Notes under the pieces: model-generated
The model's database searches: none
What the model was told of the DNA's origin: nothing
Seen by the model: only the letters and a program-made list of their open reading frames with translations
Shown: in pieces, positions 49,697 through 58,956 of the stretch
Numbering within the stretch: the stretch's first letter is position 1
Layout: each line of letters begins with the position of its first letter
Position numbers and translations under genes: made by a program
Assembly (NCBI RefSeq): GCF_010550675.1
Contig: NZ_JAAGOA010000014.1
Span: 149,673-213,672 of the forward strand
Origin: Phytoactinopolyspora halotolerans
Lineage (GTDB): Bacteria; Actinomycetota; Actinomycetes; Jiangellales; Jiangellaceae
DNA length: 64,000 nucleotides
Reading direction: 5' to 3'

Positions 49697-51818
49697 ATGG
49701 CGGGAGGAAAAGTGGCGGTAGAGCGGAGAGTAGGCCGGCGGGATTTCCTGCTGGGAACTGGGGGAGGCCTGGCCGCGGTGGCAGCCTGGCCGCCGGCGGG
49801 CTGGGGCCCCCGTGCTGCCCCGAATGCTTCGTGGAAATCGCTCTGGGCCCGCGAGGATGCGAGCGGGGTGCTGGTCTACAGGGCAGACATGAAGGGAAAC
49901 CGGATTCCCGACTTCAGCTATGCGGGATACCGCAATGGCGCCGGGTTGCCGGACGTTCCGGTCGCTATGTCCATCGGTCCGGTTGCCGGAGACAACACGA
50001 ACCATATCCAGAGCGCCATCAACACAGTGAGCAATCTCGATCAGGATGCGAACGGGCACCGGGGCGCGTTGTTGCTGGCACCCGGCACCTACGACGTGCG
50101 TGGCGGACTCACCATCAATGCCAGCGGCGTGGTACTGCGTGGTGCCGGCGATGGATCCGATCCGGCGTCGAACACGGTGATCCGAGCGACGGGTGCCGAC
50201 CTGGCTGGGCCCGCCGTCATAGACGTCGGCGTGCACGACCCCACCCCGTGGGCCGGGAGGGACGGAAACGCGGTCGACATCGTCAGCGATTTCGTTCCGG
50301 TCGGCGCCCGTACGTTCCGAGTCAGCAACGCAAGCGGGCTGGCGGTCGGCGACAACATCATCATCGAGCATCCGTGCACGCAACAGTGGCTCAACGCGGT
50401 CGATGGCGGCGGCACCGGAAGTGGTCCTGCGTGGGCTGTGGGGGAGTTGCCGATCCGGTATAACCGGTTCATCATGGCCGTCGACGGAGATCTGGTCACG
50501 ATCGACGCGCCCGTCTTCAATCACCTGAATCGGCAGCACGCGCAGAGCTATCTTTACAAGTGGAACCGGGCGGGTCTGATTGCCGAGTCCGGGGTTGAAT
50601 CACTTCGCGTCGATATCGTCTTCAGCGGGAACGGCGAGGACGAGACACACCCACGGCACGCCATCCGGTTGGGAAATCCTGCAGGACGGATGGGTGAGAG
50701 ATTGCACGGCTTTGCATTTCTGGGGCTCTGGCGTCGTGACGAATGGCGCTGTGCGGTGCACGATAGAAAGCTGTCAGGCGCTTGATCCGAAATCGCTCGT
50801 GACCGGATCGCGGAGGTACAACTTCTGTGTCTCATCTCATTCCCAGTTGATCATCTTCAAAGACTGTGTGGCCACGCATGCCAGGCACGCCTATATTTCG
50901 AATGGGAAGAGCACGTGTTCTGGTGTGGTGTTCCTCGACTGTGTCTCTCAGCATAGCCTTCTCATGAGTGAGGGCCACCGGAAATGGACCCAAGGTCTGC
51001 TTTTCGACGGCTTCAGAGGACAGTCACCCGAGAGTGAGCGAGTACTCGGACTACTCAACCGTGGGCACTACGGAAACAACCACGGATGGGCTTCGGCACA
51101 CTCGGTTGCCTGGAACTGCACGGTGCCGACCGACAATCACATCGTCGTGCAACAGCCGCCGACTGCGCAGAACTGGGCAATCGGCTGCGCCGGCACGGTT
51201 ACCGGAGTCGGAGCGTTCGACCATCCCCCTGGCAAGATCGAGGGCGCCAATCAACCAGGCCTCACTCCCGCCTCGCTGTATCGCGCCCAGCGGCAGCAAC
51301 GCCTGCAGAGGTCGTACCGGCACCACTGGGCGATCGCCGATGCTTATGTGCGTGGCGGCGATTACAGCGCGCTGAACTATGGCGATTCAAACAAACTTCT
51401 CATCAAGGAGGCCAGCGCCGACTATCGTCGGTGGGCGTATATGAAGTTCGACCTGGCGGGGGAGAACCACAACGAGATAACCGCTGTTCGGCTGCGGCTC
51501 AATGCTGCCGTGAAATCCGGCGACCATTCGATCTGGGTCAGTGCCTACGGTGTTCCGAACACGAGCTGGATAGAAACGGGCATCACGTGGGCGAATAAGC
51601 CCGCCCTGGACTCGCATGTGCAGAGTTCACGCCCGGTCGCGGGCCCGGCCGCAGAGTTCGAATGGGATGTAACCGACTGGGTGCTTGCCGAACTAGAGAG
51701 CGGTCGCACCGTCGTCAGCCTCGCGATCCTGTGCCCGAGTGCCAATAATGAGGTCGTGATGGTGGATGCTCGCGAAGATTCCTCTGGAATCGGACCACAA
51801 CTGTTGGTGAATGCGTAG
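49697..51818 (+). pseudogene. Tat-exported beta-helix polysaccharide-active protein with DNRLRE domain, frameshifted
   Basis: Start at ATG 49697 or GTG 49712 (GGGAGG upstream). Tat-type signal GRRDFLLGTGGGLAAVAAW, then HIQSAINTVSNLDQDANGHR, LLLAPGTYDVRGGLTINASG and further beta-helix repeats up to DETHPRHAIR. There the frame shifts by one base (about 50672) and continues as WEILQDGWVRDCTALHFWGS, GNNHGWASAHSVAWNCTVPT and a C-terminal DNRLRE module (DAYVRGGDYSALNYGDSNKL, TDWVLAELESGRTVVSLAIL). The halves together give about 710 aa, the size of an intact enzyme. One extra T in CGGTTGGG explains it; sequencing error is possible. Confidence 0.8.
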
Positions 51819-51953
51819 GCTCGCCACTGTTCTTGTGGCCTAGTTGAACAGTGCGCCACGTAGCCCTGTGAGGCATGCCGTACCGGGCCCAGTTCGTCAC
51901 TGAACGATATGACGGTTTAGCGCACGATGGTCTACGCGAAGGCGGGAGAACTG

Positions 51954-53615
51954 ATGTCCACAGCAGCTCGGCCCGACATCGTTGTCGTCTTGGCCGATGA
52001 TCTGGGGTTCTCGGACATTGGTTGCTATGGGGGAGAGATCGAGACGCCGAACCTGGACCGGGTCGGCCGGGCGGGCGTGCGGTTCACGCAGTTCTACAGT
52101 ACGCCGCGGTGCAGTCCTTCGCGGGCGGCGTTGTTGACCGGACTGCACCCACACCAGGTCGGGATCGGGATCCTCACCGGTGATGAGCGGCCGTTCGGCG
52201 GCTATGCGGGGAACCTGTCCGAGCGTTGTGTCACGGCGGCCGAGGCTCTGGGTGCGGCTGGATACGGCACGTACATGAGTGGCAAGTGGCATCTGGCGGC
52301 GGACGTGGAGAATCCGACATCCGCGTGGCCGACTCGTCGGGGATTCGACCGCTTCTATGGGACCTTGGCGGGCGCGGGCTCGTTCTACGACCCGAAGACT
52401 CTCACCCGCGGGGAGACGGATGTTCACGACGCGGAGGTGGCCGATCCGGATTTCTTCTACACCGACGCGATCACCGAGAATGCCGTTCGGTTCATTGAGG
52501 ATCATGATCTCGACCGCGGGTCCGATCCGTTGTTCCTCTACCTTCCCTACACGGCGCCGCATTGGCCGCTGCATGCACCCGAAGGGGAGGTCGCTCGCTA
52601 TCGAGGGCGGTTCGATGCGGGCTGGGACGAGCTTCGAACGGAGCGGATGAAGCGGCTGATGGCGCAGGGGATCATCGACGTGTCGTTCACGATGAGCGAG
52701 CGCGACTCGGAGGTGCCGGCGTGGGACGACGTCGCGGACAAGGAGTGGGAGGCACGGCGGATGGAGGTCTACGCCGCGCAGGTCACCCAGATGGACGCCG
52801 GAATCGGGCGGGTGCTTGAGACGTTGGAGCGGCGCGGCCGGTTGGAGAACACCCTGTTCCTGTTCTTGTCCGACAACGGCGGCTGTGCCGAAGAACTCGC
52901 GGTGCCGGAGCCGGGTTCACCCCGGCGTGGGCCACGTATGGTGCCTGAGCGGACGCGGCAGGGCGCGTCGATCAAGGTCGGGAATGCAGCGAACGTCGAG
53001 CCCGGAACTGAGGACACGTTCAGCAGTTACGGCCGGCATTGGGCGAATCTGTCGAATACACCGTTCCGGGAATACAAACACTGGGTGCACGAGGGTGGCG
53101 TGGCCACGCCGATGATCGTGTACTGGCCGGCCGGGTTGGGCACGCCCGGGTCGCTGTGTACGAGTCCGCGTCATATTGTCGACGTGATGCCGACGTTTCT
53201 CGACGTCGCGCGGGCGGAGTACCCGGCGCAACGTGGCGGAGAACCGGTGCCGCCGCTCGAGGGAGCAAGCTTGGTGCCGTTGCTGCGCGGTGAGCCGACG
53301 CAGGATCATGAGTTGTTCTGGGAGCACGAGGGGAACGCCGGTCTACGCCGTGGTCGCTGGAAGCTGGTGCGCAAGCATGCGCAGCCGTGGGAGTTGTACG
53401 ACATGAGCATCGACCGCACCGAGCTGAACGATGTCGCGGCCGAACATCCGGAGATCGTGACCCGCATGGCCGCCGCCTACGAGGAGCGGGCCCAACGCTA
53501 CGGGGTCATCCCTCGCGAGCAGATTCTGGCCGGACAGCTAGGTCTCGCCGACGACGATGTCCCTGAGCTCGATGAGGGCCTCGATTCGATAGCTGGCCTC
53601 GGAGAAGTCGGATGA
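51954..53615 (+). CDS. type I sulfatase (formylglycine-dependent)
   Basis: 553 aa from ATG 51954 behind GGGAG. Metal-binding DD at residues 15-16 (VVLADDLGFSDIGCYGGEIE), formylglycine motif C53-S-P-S-R followed by AALLTG, then GKWHL, TAPHWPLHAPEGE and FLSDNGGCAEE. The C-terminus has WKLVRKHAQPWELYD. No signal peptide, so a cytoplasmic role on imported oligosaccharides is likely. The enzyme that makes formylglycine is not in the window. The 3' end overlaps the convergent HAD gene by 78 nt. Confidence 0.93.
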   Translation: MSTAARPDIVVVLADDLGFSDIGCYGGEIETPNLDRVGRAGVRFTQFYSTPRCSPSRAALLTGLHPHQVGIGILTGDERPFGGYAGNLSERCVTAAEALGAAGYGTYMSGKWHLAADVENPTSAWPTRRGFDRFYGTLAGAGSFYDPKTLTRGETDVHDAEVADPDFFYTDAITENAVRFIEDHDLDRGSDPLFLYLPYTAPHWPLHAPEGEVARYRGRFDAGWDELRTERMKRLMAQGIIDVSFTMSERDSEVPAWDDVADKEWEARRMEVYAAQVTQMDAGIGRVLETLERRGRLENTLFLFLSDNGGCAEELAVPEPGSPRRGPRMVPERTRQGASIKVGNAANVEPGTEDTFSSYGRHWANLSNTPFREYKHWVHEGGVATPMIVYWPAGLGTPGSLCTSPRHIVDVMPTFLDVARAEYPAQRGGEPVPPLEGASLVPLLRGEPTQDHELFWEHEGNAGLRRGRWKLVRKHAQPWELYDMSIDRTELNDVAAEHPEIVTRMAAAYEERAQRYGVIPREQILAGQLGLADDDVPELDEGLDSIAGLGEVG

Positions 53616-54179
53616 ATGAGTGAAGTCGTTGTGGACGATGGCACAGTCGATGCCGGCCGCCACGGCTGACGTCAGCCCTCGGGGGGAGTCCTCCACGACG
53701 AGTGTCTCTTCCTTGGTGGCTCCGAAGCGTTTTAAGCCGGTCAGGTATGGCTCGGGGTGCGGCTTGGCGCGCCTGTAGTCTTCGCGAACGAGAACGAAGT
53801 CCATGAACTGTCTGATGTGTCGCTTCTCGTGGATGAGCTCGAAGTCCGCACGTTTGGCAGTCGTCACAATGGCCATGCGGGTGTGCTGTGACAACTCGGC
53901 GAGTGCCTCGATGACGCCTTCGATCTCGATGCTCTCTGTTCTCAGGTATTCCTGGTAGTAGTCATTACGCGCCTTGCGCTGTCTGTCGATGGTCTGCTCG
54001 TCGATGCCCGCCGCCCTAGCTTGGGCCCAGGTGCCCAATCCCTGGTTCATGTCCCGGAGGTACCGATCCATGTCCAGGGTCAGTCCCACGTCGGCCAGGG
54101 CACGTTCCCCAGCCTTGTAATACCAGAACTCGGTATCCACGAGAACACCATCGTGGTCGAAGAGTATGTACGTCTTCAC
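53538..54179 (-). CDS. HAD-family hydrolase (beta-phosphoglucomutase-like)
   Basis: 213 aa. Motif I FDHDGVLVDTE (Asp8, Asp10), motif II MAIVTTAKR, motif III Lys in RRAKPHPEPYL and motif IV VVEDSPRG. The cap domain between I and II is the alpha-helical type of sugar-phosphate phosphatases and phosphomutases. May dephosphorylate a sugar phosphate from the neighbouring catabolic locus. Its last 26 codons are antisense to the sulfatase 3' end. Confidence 0.9.
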   Translation of the reverse strand: MKTYILFDHDGVLVDTEFWYYKAGERALADVGLTLDMDRYLRDMNQGLGTWAQARAAGIDEQTIDRQRKARNDYYQEYLRTESIEIEGVIEALAELSQHTRMAIVTTAKRADFELIHEKRHIRQFMDFVLVREDYRRAKPHPEPYLTGLKRFGATKEETLVVEDSPRGLTSAVAAGIDCAIVHNDFTHSSDFSEASYRIEALIELRDIVVGET

Positions 54180-54331
54180 GCTCTTTCCTCTCCTAGGTCC
54201 GCCGCGCCCTCTGCTGGGACGACTGGGAGATCTTGTGTTCCGGAGCCCGGCTCCACGGTTGTCGTTGAGGTGCTCGGCCGATAGTCGTTGCTGTCCGTGA
54301 GTAGGCAGGCCCGGTTGTTGTGACCAAGGGT

Positions 54332-54347
54332 GATATCATGCGATATC
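54332..54347. promoter_or_regulatory. candidate VapB operator
   Basis: GATATC-ATGC-GATATC, two copies of a 6-bp palindrome, ending 13 nt before the VapB start. Suits a ribbon-helix-helix dimer pair binding its own promoter. Confidence 0.5.
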
Positions 54348-54360
54348 GGAGGTGGTGGCC

Positions 54361-54582
54361 ATGACCGACTTGCTTATACGCAACATAGATGAAGAGGTTG
54401 TGCGGCGGATCGATGCCCACGCCGAGCGGCAGGGACTGTCGCGGAGCGAGTACTTGCGGCGAGAGGTGTCGCGGCTGGCCGAGATCGGCGCCCGGCCAGC
54501 CACCCGTGCTGACCTGGCGCGTTCGGCGGAGTTGTTCGCGGATCTGGCGGACGAGTCGGTGATGGAACAGGCGTGGTCGTGA
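54361..54582 (+). CDS. vapB: ribbon-helix-helix antitoxin
   Basis: 73 aa from ATG 54361 with GGAGGTGG upstream. N-terminal ribbon-helix-helix [36 protein letters not shown], then an acidic toxin-binding tail ([20 protein letters not shown]). Stop overlaps the GTG of vapC. Intact, with a palindromic operator upstream. Confidence 0.88.
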   Translation: MTDLLIRNIDEEVVRRIDAHAERQGLSRSEYLRREVSRLAEIGARPATRADLARSAELFADLADESVMEQAWS

Positions 54583-54992
54583 CCGATCTGTGGATCATTG
54601 ACAAGTCTGCCTACGTTCGTCTGCATGCGTCGCCGGACGCCGATGAATGGCTGGATCGGATCAATCGGGGGTTGGTCCGGGTGACCACGGTGACGCTGTT
54701 GGAGATGGGGTTTTCTGCCCGTTCTGGTCGAGACTGGCGGCGCGGGATCGAGGAGCCGCCGGCCGCGAACCTGCCGATCGAAAACCTTACACCGCGTATG
54801 GAGACACGTGCAGTCGAAGTGCAGCGACTGCTCGCAGCACAAGGACACCATCGCGACGTGAAGATCCCTGACCTGCTGATCGCCGCTGCGGGCGAACTGG
54901 CTGGGCTTACTGTCCTGCACGTCGACAAAGACTTCGATCTCATCGCGGATCTCACGGGCCAGCCTGTCGAACGACTCCGGGGTGATTTCTAG
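54579..54992 (+). CDS. vapC: VapC-type PIN-domain ribonuclease toxin
   Basis: 137 aa from GTG 54579. The PIN acidic set is complete: Asp in [13 protein letters not shown], Glu in [11 protein letters not shown], Asp in [16 protein letters not shown] and Asp in [11 protein letters not shown]. VapC toxins cleave tRNA or rRNA. In contrast to the wreck at 28293, this copy is full length with its antitoxin coupled upstream. Confidence 0.9.
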   Translation: MTDLWIIDKSAYVRLHASPDADEWLDRINRGLVRVTTVTLLEMGFSARSGRDWRRGIEEPPAANLPIENLTPRMETRAVEVQRLLAAQGHHRDVKIPDLLIAAAGELAGLTVLHVDKDFDLIADLTGQPVERLRGDF

Positions 54993-55442
54993 CCGACCGC
55001 CGCTGCCGCCCGTGCGCATCATCGGCGGCCTTGCTGCGATGGCGTCCCCGTGGAGTACGCGTATCAGAGCTGGAGTGCGGTCTACCCGGGTGACATCCTG
55101 TCCGCACTGGCGCCACGGCTGCCGCGGCTGGGACCGCCGTGGTAGGTGCGGCACCCGACGCGTGTCGATCGCGCTGGCGGGGCGCGGCCTGGCCGCCCGC
55201 GGGCACGAGAGCGAGGCGTGTATCCTCATCACCATCTGCGAGCAGTACAGCGACAAGGCCCGCGTCACTTCGTGTTGATCTTCAATCACTGTTGTCCCGC
55301 TTCGCTTCGGCCTACGGATGGCCGCTGCGAGGAGAACGGCTCAGATGCTCCCGGCGGGCCGCCAATCTCCGGACAGCTATGAGTCAGCGCGGAAGCCTCA
55401 TCACACAGCGGCTCGTCGGCGAGCTTACGTGCGAGGAGGCAG
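54993..55442. other. intergenic stretch holding repeat copy B
   Basis: No gene recognised. Short frames without known domains occupy 54993-55260; the dispersed repeat is at 55268-55345; the remainder up to the hydrolase stop shows nothing clear. Confidence 0.4.
55268..55345. repeat. 78-nt dispersed repeat, copy B
   Basis: 72 of 78 identical to 27985-28062. It retains a short potential stem with upstream sequence (GACAA at 55252-55256 with TTGTC at 55292-55296). Compared with copy A, one pair has changed from T-A to A-T on both sides. Lies 275 nt after the vapC stop. Confidence 0.8.
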
Positions 55443-56285
55443 TCACCGATGTGCCGAAAGAAACGCGTTGAGCCGCGCCGAGAAGGCCGCAGATTCTTCC
55501 GTCCACGGTGAATGCCCCGCATTGGGGATGGCCGCGAGCGTAGCGTTTGGCAGAACATCGAGGAGCCTTCGGCTGTTGGCCAGCGGCCGGGGATCTTCCT
55601 CACCGTGGATGACCAGCGTTGGTGCGGTTACCTCCTTTGCGAGCGCGAGCTCGTCGGGTTTGGCTCCCCAGAGTTCTCGGTTAGCCCGCCAGTTGATCTC
55701 GAAGGGGACGGAGGCTGCCGCGCGTGCCCAGGCTTCAGCCTGCGAAGGGTCGGCGTAGCCGGGCAGCCAGCACAGCGTGCGGAACTCGACTTCCTCCTCC
55801 CAGGTACGTCTCTGCCGTTCCAGTTCGTCGCGCCGCTGCTGTTGCTCGGTGCTGAGGCGCTTGGCGACTTCCGCGTTATGAGGTGCCCACCATTCCGTCC
55901 CCGGTCCGGTCCCGCTGCAGTAGATCACCGCGTGCGCGTGTTCGGGATGGGTCCAGGCGTAGGCGAGAACGAGGGTAGCTCCCCATGAGTGGCCGAAGAG
56001 TGTCCATCGGTCATAACCCCAGTGTCGGCGTAGTCCATCGAGGTCGGCGATCGCTCGGTCCAGCCGGTAGTTGTGCGGTCCGGTCGAGCGTCCGCAGCCG
56101 CGCTGGTCGTAGCGATGGGCGTGATAGGTCGAGTCGATCATGGCGGCAACCGGGCCGAGGTCGTCCCACAGACCGGGCCCACCGTGGCAGAGGACTACAG
56201 GCGGCCCGTCGGTGGGGCCGGAACTCATCGTCCACAGTTGTGCGTTGTCGTCGACGGTCACCGCGCGTTCTCGTATCTCTTTCAC
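55443..56285 (-). CDS. alpha/beta hydrolase, proline iminopeptidase-like
   Basis: About 280 aa from GTG 56285. Oxyanion motif CHGGPGLWDDL, nucleophile elbow LFGHSWGATLVLAY, catalytic Asp in IHGEEDPRPLA and His in IPNAGHSPWTEE. The HGGPG and GHSWG motifs are those of prolyl aminopeptidases (S33). No neighbours of clear relevance. Confidence 0.88.
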   Translation of the reverse strand: MKEIRERAVTVDDNAQLWTMSSGPTDGPPVVLCHGGPGLWDDLGPVAAMIDSTYHAHRYDQRGCGRSTGPHNYRLDRAIADLDGLRRHWGYDRWTLFGHSWGATLVLAYAWTHPEHAHAVIYCSGTGPGTEWWAPHNAEVAKRLSTEQQQRRDELERQRRTWEEEVEFRTLCWLPGYADPSQAEAWARAAASVPFEINWRANRELWGAKPDELALAKEVTAPTLVIHGEEDPRPLANSRRLLDVLPNATLAAIPNAGHSPWTEESAAFSARLNAFLSAHR

Positions 56286-56504
56286 CAGGACAGGCTCCCG
56301 ACTCGGAACACCGCGACACGCACTGATCCACAAGAAGTATGCCAGCCACGTCGTCGCCACCGCCGGTGCTTGGGCATTCGATCACGACGGCTGGACGCTG
56401 GAGTCCGAACCACCACGTGTTGTGACCGTGGACTTCGAGCCTGAGACGAGGTGGCAGCTGGAGCGGCTCAACCCCGGGAGGCCGTCGTCGCTGTCGGTAC
56501 GTCC
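56286..56504 (+). other. unassigned coding remnant
   Basis: The plus strand near 56320-56490 reads ALIHKKYASHVVATAGAWAF and DHDGWTLESEP without a start or stop that fits. It looks like a fragment of a once larger protein of unknown family. Confidence 0.3.
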
Positions 56505-56735
56505 GAGCAGCCTCACACGATTCAGCTGTGGCACAGCATCCTGCCCAGGGTCAGGGCACAGTTCATGCGCCTCGGCGGATACCACTCGAGTCCATCCGAC
56601 ATCGTCGACGAACACACGCAGCTCCTCGACGCGCTCAAGACGTGGGCGCTGCCGGAGATCCATAAGCTTCTTGACGAACACGTTTCCGGCGCTGCGCGGC
56701 GCCTGCTTGCGCGCAAGGATGCCGCCGGCGCCTGA
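56505..56735 (+). pseudogene. C-terminal (FCD-like) fragment of a GntR-family regulator
   Basis: From PHTIQLWHSILPRVRAQFMR through SDIVDEHTQLLDALKTWALP to EIHKLLDEHVSGAARRLLA the pattern is that of the effector domain of FadR/FCD regulators, including the EHxxLLDAL helix. No winged helix precedes it. Probable remnant. Confidence 0.55.
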
Positions 56736-56811
56736 GGGGTACGGACTTCCTCGTTGCGTGCGGCGTGCGGCGGTGAGGGCACATGCTCGCATCCGGCGTC
56801 AGCGAGGTCGG

Positions 56812-58137
56812 TTATGCGCCCAAACGGTGATGTAGCGCCTCGGTGAGCACTCGGCCTTCGGCCTGCGCTGGTGCAGGGATGCCGAGTATCGCGGCGATCG
56901 TCGGGGCGATGTCGACGTGTCGTGCGTTTACCCTCCCGGTGCGCTTGTTGACGCCGCGACCGGAGAGTAGCAGCACCGCCTCGAGCTCGCCGGTTCGGCC
57001 GTGGTATCCACGCGGACCGTCTGGGTCGGTGATGGAGAACGACCATCCGGCGGCGGGCTCCGCCACCAAGTTGCCGAGAAGTGGGCTGGCGTGCAGCGCC
57101 TCGAGGTCGGCGCGGTCATAGACGTCTTGTACCTGCTCAACCGATTCCAGCGCCGATCGGGCACGCGCGACGCCCGCGTCGGTCCGGGCGTCGCCGAGAA
57201 GGTAGACGTTGGCGACTCCGCCAATGACCATGGCGATGTCAGTCTGCGGGGACGGCGTCTGGCCAGGGGAGACGAACTCCGGGGTGAATCCGGCGTCGGT
57301 CAGCGTGGCGAGCACCAGCTCTCCGCATCCGCGGGTGAACGTCGTCATGCCGTGGTCGCCGAGCAGTACGAACGCGGTCTCGCCATAGATTCCGACGTCC
57401 TTCGTCGCCTGTACGAGCCTGCCCAGGTCAGCGTCCATGGCGGCGAGCGTCGCGCCCATGTTGGGCGACTCGGCACCCTCACTGTGGCCGAGTCCGTCGA
57501 GATCGCTGCCGTACACGGCCAACAGTGTCGGAGGCTGATCGACCGTGACCGTCGTCGAACCCGACTGGACTGGGCGCCCGTGCAGGATGTCGATCGCGAC
57601 GTCGACTCGTCTGGAGTTGGTGCCGCCCGGCTGCACATAGAGCGCGTGCGGATCTCCGTACACGGCTCCGTGGTTCTGCACGATGTAGAACTGCACCGAT
57701 GCGACCGTGCCGCCGGCGGCGACGACGGCATCGGCGATGCTCTGCGCCTGCATGGTTCGGGTCTGGCTCACAGCCTGCCCGGTCGACGGGTCGATGAAGT
57801 ACGGCGTGTTCAGGTGGGTCTGCGGCCAGGCGCCGGTGGCGACGGTCGCCCAGGACGGATTGGAGATGGTCGGAAAAGAGCCGCTGGTCGTGCCGCGGTT
57901 CCCGCGGCGGGCTAGCGCATCGAGGTTCGGAGTGTCGACCAGGTCCAGGTAGTCGGGGTCGAAACCGTCCCATCCGATGAGTACTACGTGCTTGGCGTGC
58001 GGCCTCCATCCAGAGGTGTCTGCCCAGGAGGGGACCGAGGGCATCGTCACCGCGGCGGCTGCGCCGACACCTGCGGCGAGTACGGTGCGGCGGCTGACGG
58101 AACGGGTGGATACGGATTGACGAGACGGCTCGTTCAT
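56812..58137 (-). CDS. Tat-exported alkaline-phosphatase-superfamily phosphodiesterase
   Basis: 441 aa with a Tat signal (SRRTVLAAGVGAAAAVTMPS). Type I phosphodiesterase/nucleotide-pyrophosphatase core: VVLIGWDGFDPDYL (metal Asp), nucleophile in GSFPTISNPSWATVATGAWP, DLDGLGHSEG, LLGDHGMTTF and RGYHGRTGE (metal His). Likely cleaves phosphodiesters or phosphonates outside the membrane. Frame intact, monocistronic. Confidence 0.9.
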   Translation of the reverse strand: MNEPSRQSVSTRSVSRRTVLAAGVGAAAAVTMPSVPSWADTSGWRPHAKHVVLIGWDGFDPDYLDLVDTPNLDALARRGNRGTTSGSFPTISNPSWATVATGAWPQTHLNTPYFIDPSTGQAVSQTRTMQAQSIADAVVAAGGTVASVQFYIVQNHGAVYGDPHALYVQPGGTNSRRVDVAIDILHGRPVQSGSTTVTVDQPPTLLAVYGSDLDGLGHSEGAESPNMGATLAAMDADLGRLVQATKDVGIYGETAFVLLGDHGMTTFTRGCGELVLATLTDAGFTPEFVSPGQTPSPQTDIAMVIGGVANVYLLGDARTDAGVARARSALESVEQVQDVYDRADLEALHASPLLGNLVAEPAAGWSFSITDPDGPRGYHGRTGELEAVLLLSGRGVNKRTGRVNARHVDIAPTIAAILGIPAPAQAEGRVLTEALHHRLGA

Positions 58138-58334
58138 GGCGAAGAGTCTCTACCGACGTGATGAACTCCGCGTGTCTTGATGCCAGCGTCGAGATGTATC
58201 GCATGTATCGGCTGGCCCGGGCGATCGCGAGGACGACCAGCAGCACTCCGGCCAACAGCCCGACCAGGATGACTCCGCCGGGCCCGTCTTGGACGACGAT
58301 CGGGACGAGCACGACGGTCACCACCGGTGTGTGA

Positions 58335-58826
58335 TTACGTGTAGCGGGGAGCGTCGGCGCCGGGTCTCGCCATCGGGGGTCGGGCACGGAGGGCCCGCGT
58401 CAGTGTTGGGATCATGATCGTCGCTGTGATCAGGTGCAGCCCCACGAGGGCGCTGGTGGTGGCTGTGTTTGCCCCGGAGAGGAGGGGCGGGGCCATCGAA
58501 ATCGTGGTCAGCGACACTGTCGTCCACATGAATCGCTCGGCGGGGTGAACGCTCCAACGAAGAAGAGCGACGGCGAAGACCATGCCCACGACCGAGAAGA
58601 GGCCGGTCACCACGGCGAACCCGGGCAACGGGATCGTCTCGCCGTCATCGGGGATCTGGAAGTCGACGCCCAGGGCCTGCGCAAGAGCAGCGGCGAGGGT
58701 GGTGGCCGCCATCGCCGCGAGCGTGGCGATCCAGCCGGTGCGGACGAGGCCGCGGAGTCGGCGGCCCTGCCTGGTGCGGCCCGATGCCGGGCCTGCGACG
58801 ACTCCGGCGTCGTCCGTACTGTTCAT
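58335..58826 (-). CDS. DUF6069-like membrane protein
   Basis: 163 aa from ATG 58826 (GGAGGAACGAC). Four membrane segments: GWIATLAAMAATTLAAALAQ, PGFAVVTGLFSVVGMVFAVA, FMWTTVSLTTISMAPPLLSG and ALVGLHLITATIMIPTLTRA. Layout fits DUF6069, known only as a four-helix actinobacterial membrane protein. Lies 130 nt downstream of the ECF sigma gene on the same strand; it may be part of its regulon. Confidence 0.75.
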   Translation of the reverse strand: MNSTDDAGVVAGPASGRTRQGRRLRGLVRTGWIATLAAMAATTLAAALAQALGVDFQIPDDGETIPLPGFAVVTGLFSVVGMVFAVALLRWSVHPAERFMWTTVSLTTISMAPPLLSGANTATTSALVGLHLITATIMIPTLTRALRARPPMARPGADAPRYT

Positions 58827-58956
58827 GTCGTTCCTCCACATTCGGTAGCCGGCGTACCGGGTGCTGACTGGTTTGCGAAGGTCTCGGCCTTGGGGTGACG
58901 ATGTGCACCCTCGCCGTGTGATGGCCCGGGTTCCGCGGCGCGAGCGTCCGCACCTA

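Noticed and set aside
58141..58387. Small membrane protein upstream of the phosphodiesterase gene (minus strand, PGGVILVGLLAGVLLVVLAI)
   Set aside because: The hydrophobic segment is attractive, but the frame runs on into the phosphodiesterase gene without a sensible stop and has no ribosome site. It may be a remnant.
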